Source: Cupriavidus basilensis OR16
GTDB lineage: Bacteria; Pseudomonadota; Gammaproteobacteria; Burkholderiales; Burkholderiaceae
Direction of reading: 5' to 3'
NCBI RefSeq assembly: GCF_000243095.1
Contig: NZ_AHJE01000063.1
Span: 1-61,187 of the forward strand
DNA: 61,187 nucleotides
The notes beneath the pieces were generated by a model. That model saw nothing but the letters and a program-made list of their open reading frames with translations, searched no databases and had not been told where the DNA came from. A program made the position numbers and the translations under genes. Positions 60,715 through 61,187 of this stretch are shown in pieces. The stretch's first letter is position 1. Each line of letters starts with the position of its first letter.

Positions 60715-60759
60715 TCTTGCTTGCGCAAAACCGCTTTGGGCGGTCTTGTGCAGAATACC

Positions 60760-61068
60760 TTACACCTTGATTTCGACGTCGACGCCGGCCGGCAGGTCGA
60801 GCTTCATCAGTGCGTCAACGGTCTTGTCGGTAGGATCGACGATGTCCATCAGGCGCTGGTGAGTGCGGATCTCGAACTGATCACGGCTCGTCTTGTTGAC
60901 GTGCGGCGAACGCAGGATGTCGAAGCGCTGGATACGGGTCGGCAGGGGCACCGGGCCCTTGACGATCGCGCCGGTGCGCTTGGCGGTATCCACGATTTCG
61001 GCTGCCGACTGGTCGATCAGGCGATAGTCGAAAGCCTTCAGGCGGATACGGATCTTCTGGTTCTGCAT
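60760..61068 (-). CDS. rpsJ: 30S ribosomal protein S10
   Basis: 102 aa. Head protein and NusE in antitermination. MQNQKIRIRLKAFDYRLIDQ and PTRIQRFDILRSPHVNKTSR are diagnostic. It normally heads the S10 operon with rplC next; here rplC is 5.5 kb away, across a terminator and five unrelated genes. Confidence 0.98.
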   Translation of the reverse strand: MQNQKIRIRLKAFDYRLIDQSAAEIVDTAKRTGAIVKGPVPLPTRIQRFDILRSPHVNKTSRDQFEIRTHQRLMDIVDPTDKTVDALMKLDLPAGVDVEIKV

Positions 61069-61162
61069 GATATTTCCTTAAAAGAGCGATGGGCGGCGTG
61101 CGCCCTGGAACATGGGAACAAGCCGACGGTATTGTACCGCCAGCCTGCTCCAGGAAGTTTGC

Positions 61163-61187
61163 TTAGTCGAGGATCTTTGCCACGACG
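61163..61187 (-). CDS. tuf: Elongation factor Tu, last codons only
   Basis: The final codons before TAA 61163 read VVAKILD, which fits the EF-Tu ending (GVVAKIxx). Its location just upstream of rpsJ is the standard tuf-rpsJ order. Only 25 bases are inside the window. Confidence 0.75.

Overview
The window is GC-rich DNA from a betaproteobacterium of the Burkholderiaceae, most like Cupriavidus or Ralstonia. The evidence is the gene order tuf-rpsJ ... rplQ, a lone Bug-type solute receptor, the pilMNOPQ-aroKB-dgt-gltBD block divergent from ponA, lptM-lysA, the ResB/CcsA cytochrome c system and an Arg/Gly-rich tail on ribosomal protein S3. Species was not determined. No rRNA, tRNA or CRISPR array was seen.

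Layout, left to right. (1) 1-1063: end of an mla lipid-transport operon (mlaF, mlaE). (2) 1216-3079: a Bug receptor and a divergent GNAT acetyltransferase. (3) 3173-19003, all minus: pilM-N-O-P-Q, then after a terminator aroK-aroB-dgt, a REP-associated transposase (RAYT), and gltB-gltD. (4) 19360-26978: ponA, cyaY (minus), lptM-lysA, then a tightly overlapping accessory operon of ATP-grasp ligase, FemAB/GNAT-like acyltransferase and Rieske oxygenase. (5) 26982-30752, minus: COG4315 lipoprotein, ECF sigma, anti-sigma, msrP, msrQ. (6) 30823-34969: cytochrome c4, resB, ccsA. (7) 35538-40584: engB, hemB, corA, dsbD. (8) 40709-61187, minus: the S10-spc-alpha ribosomal supercluster from the 3' end of tuf to rplQ, then cutA.

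The most striking feature lies inside the ribosomal cluster. Between rpsJ and rplC there are five non-ribosomal genes (55470-60672): a divergent AraC regulator, then a dienelactone-hydrolase/SnoaL-like fusion, an SDR dehydrogenase, a StyA-type FAD monooxygenase and its flavin reductase. This order matches the iifA-B-C-D indole-to-anthranilate pathway described in Acinetobacter. The island sits between an intrinsic terminator just after rpsJ and a good sigma70 promoter before rplC, so the S10 operon looks split in transcription as well as in sequence.

A second theme is damage. At least eleven conserved genes carry short deletions, a tandem duplication or single-base indels: mlaF, gltB, ponA, cyaY, lysA, ccsA, cytochrome c4, corA, rplX, rplN and rplC. 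Because L14, L24 and L3 are essential and rplN has two separate deletions, assembly or sequencing error is more likely than real pseudogenisation. These genes should be read as probably intact in the living organism.
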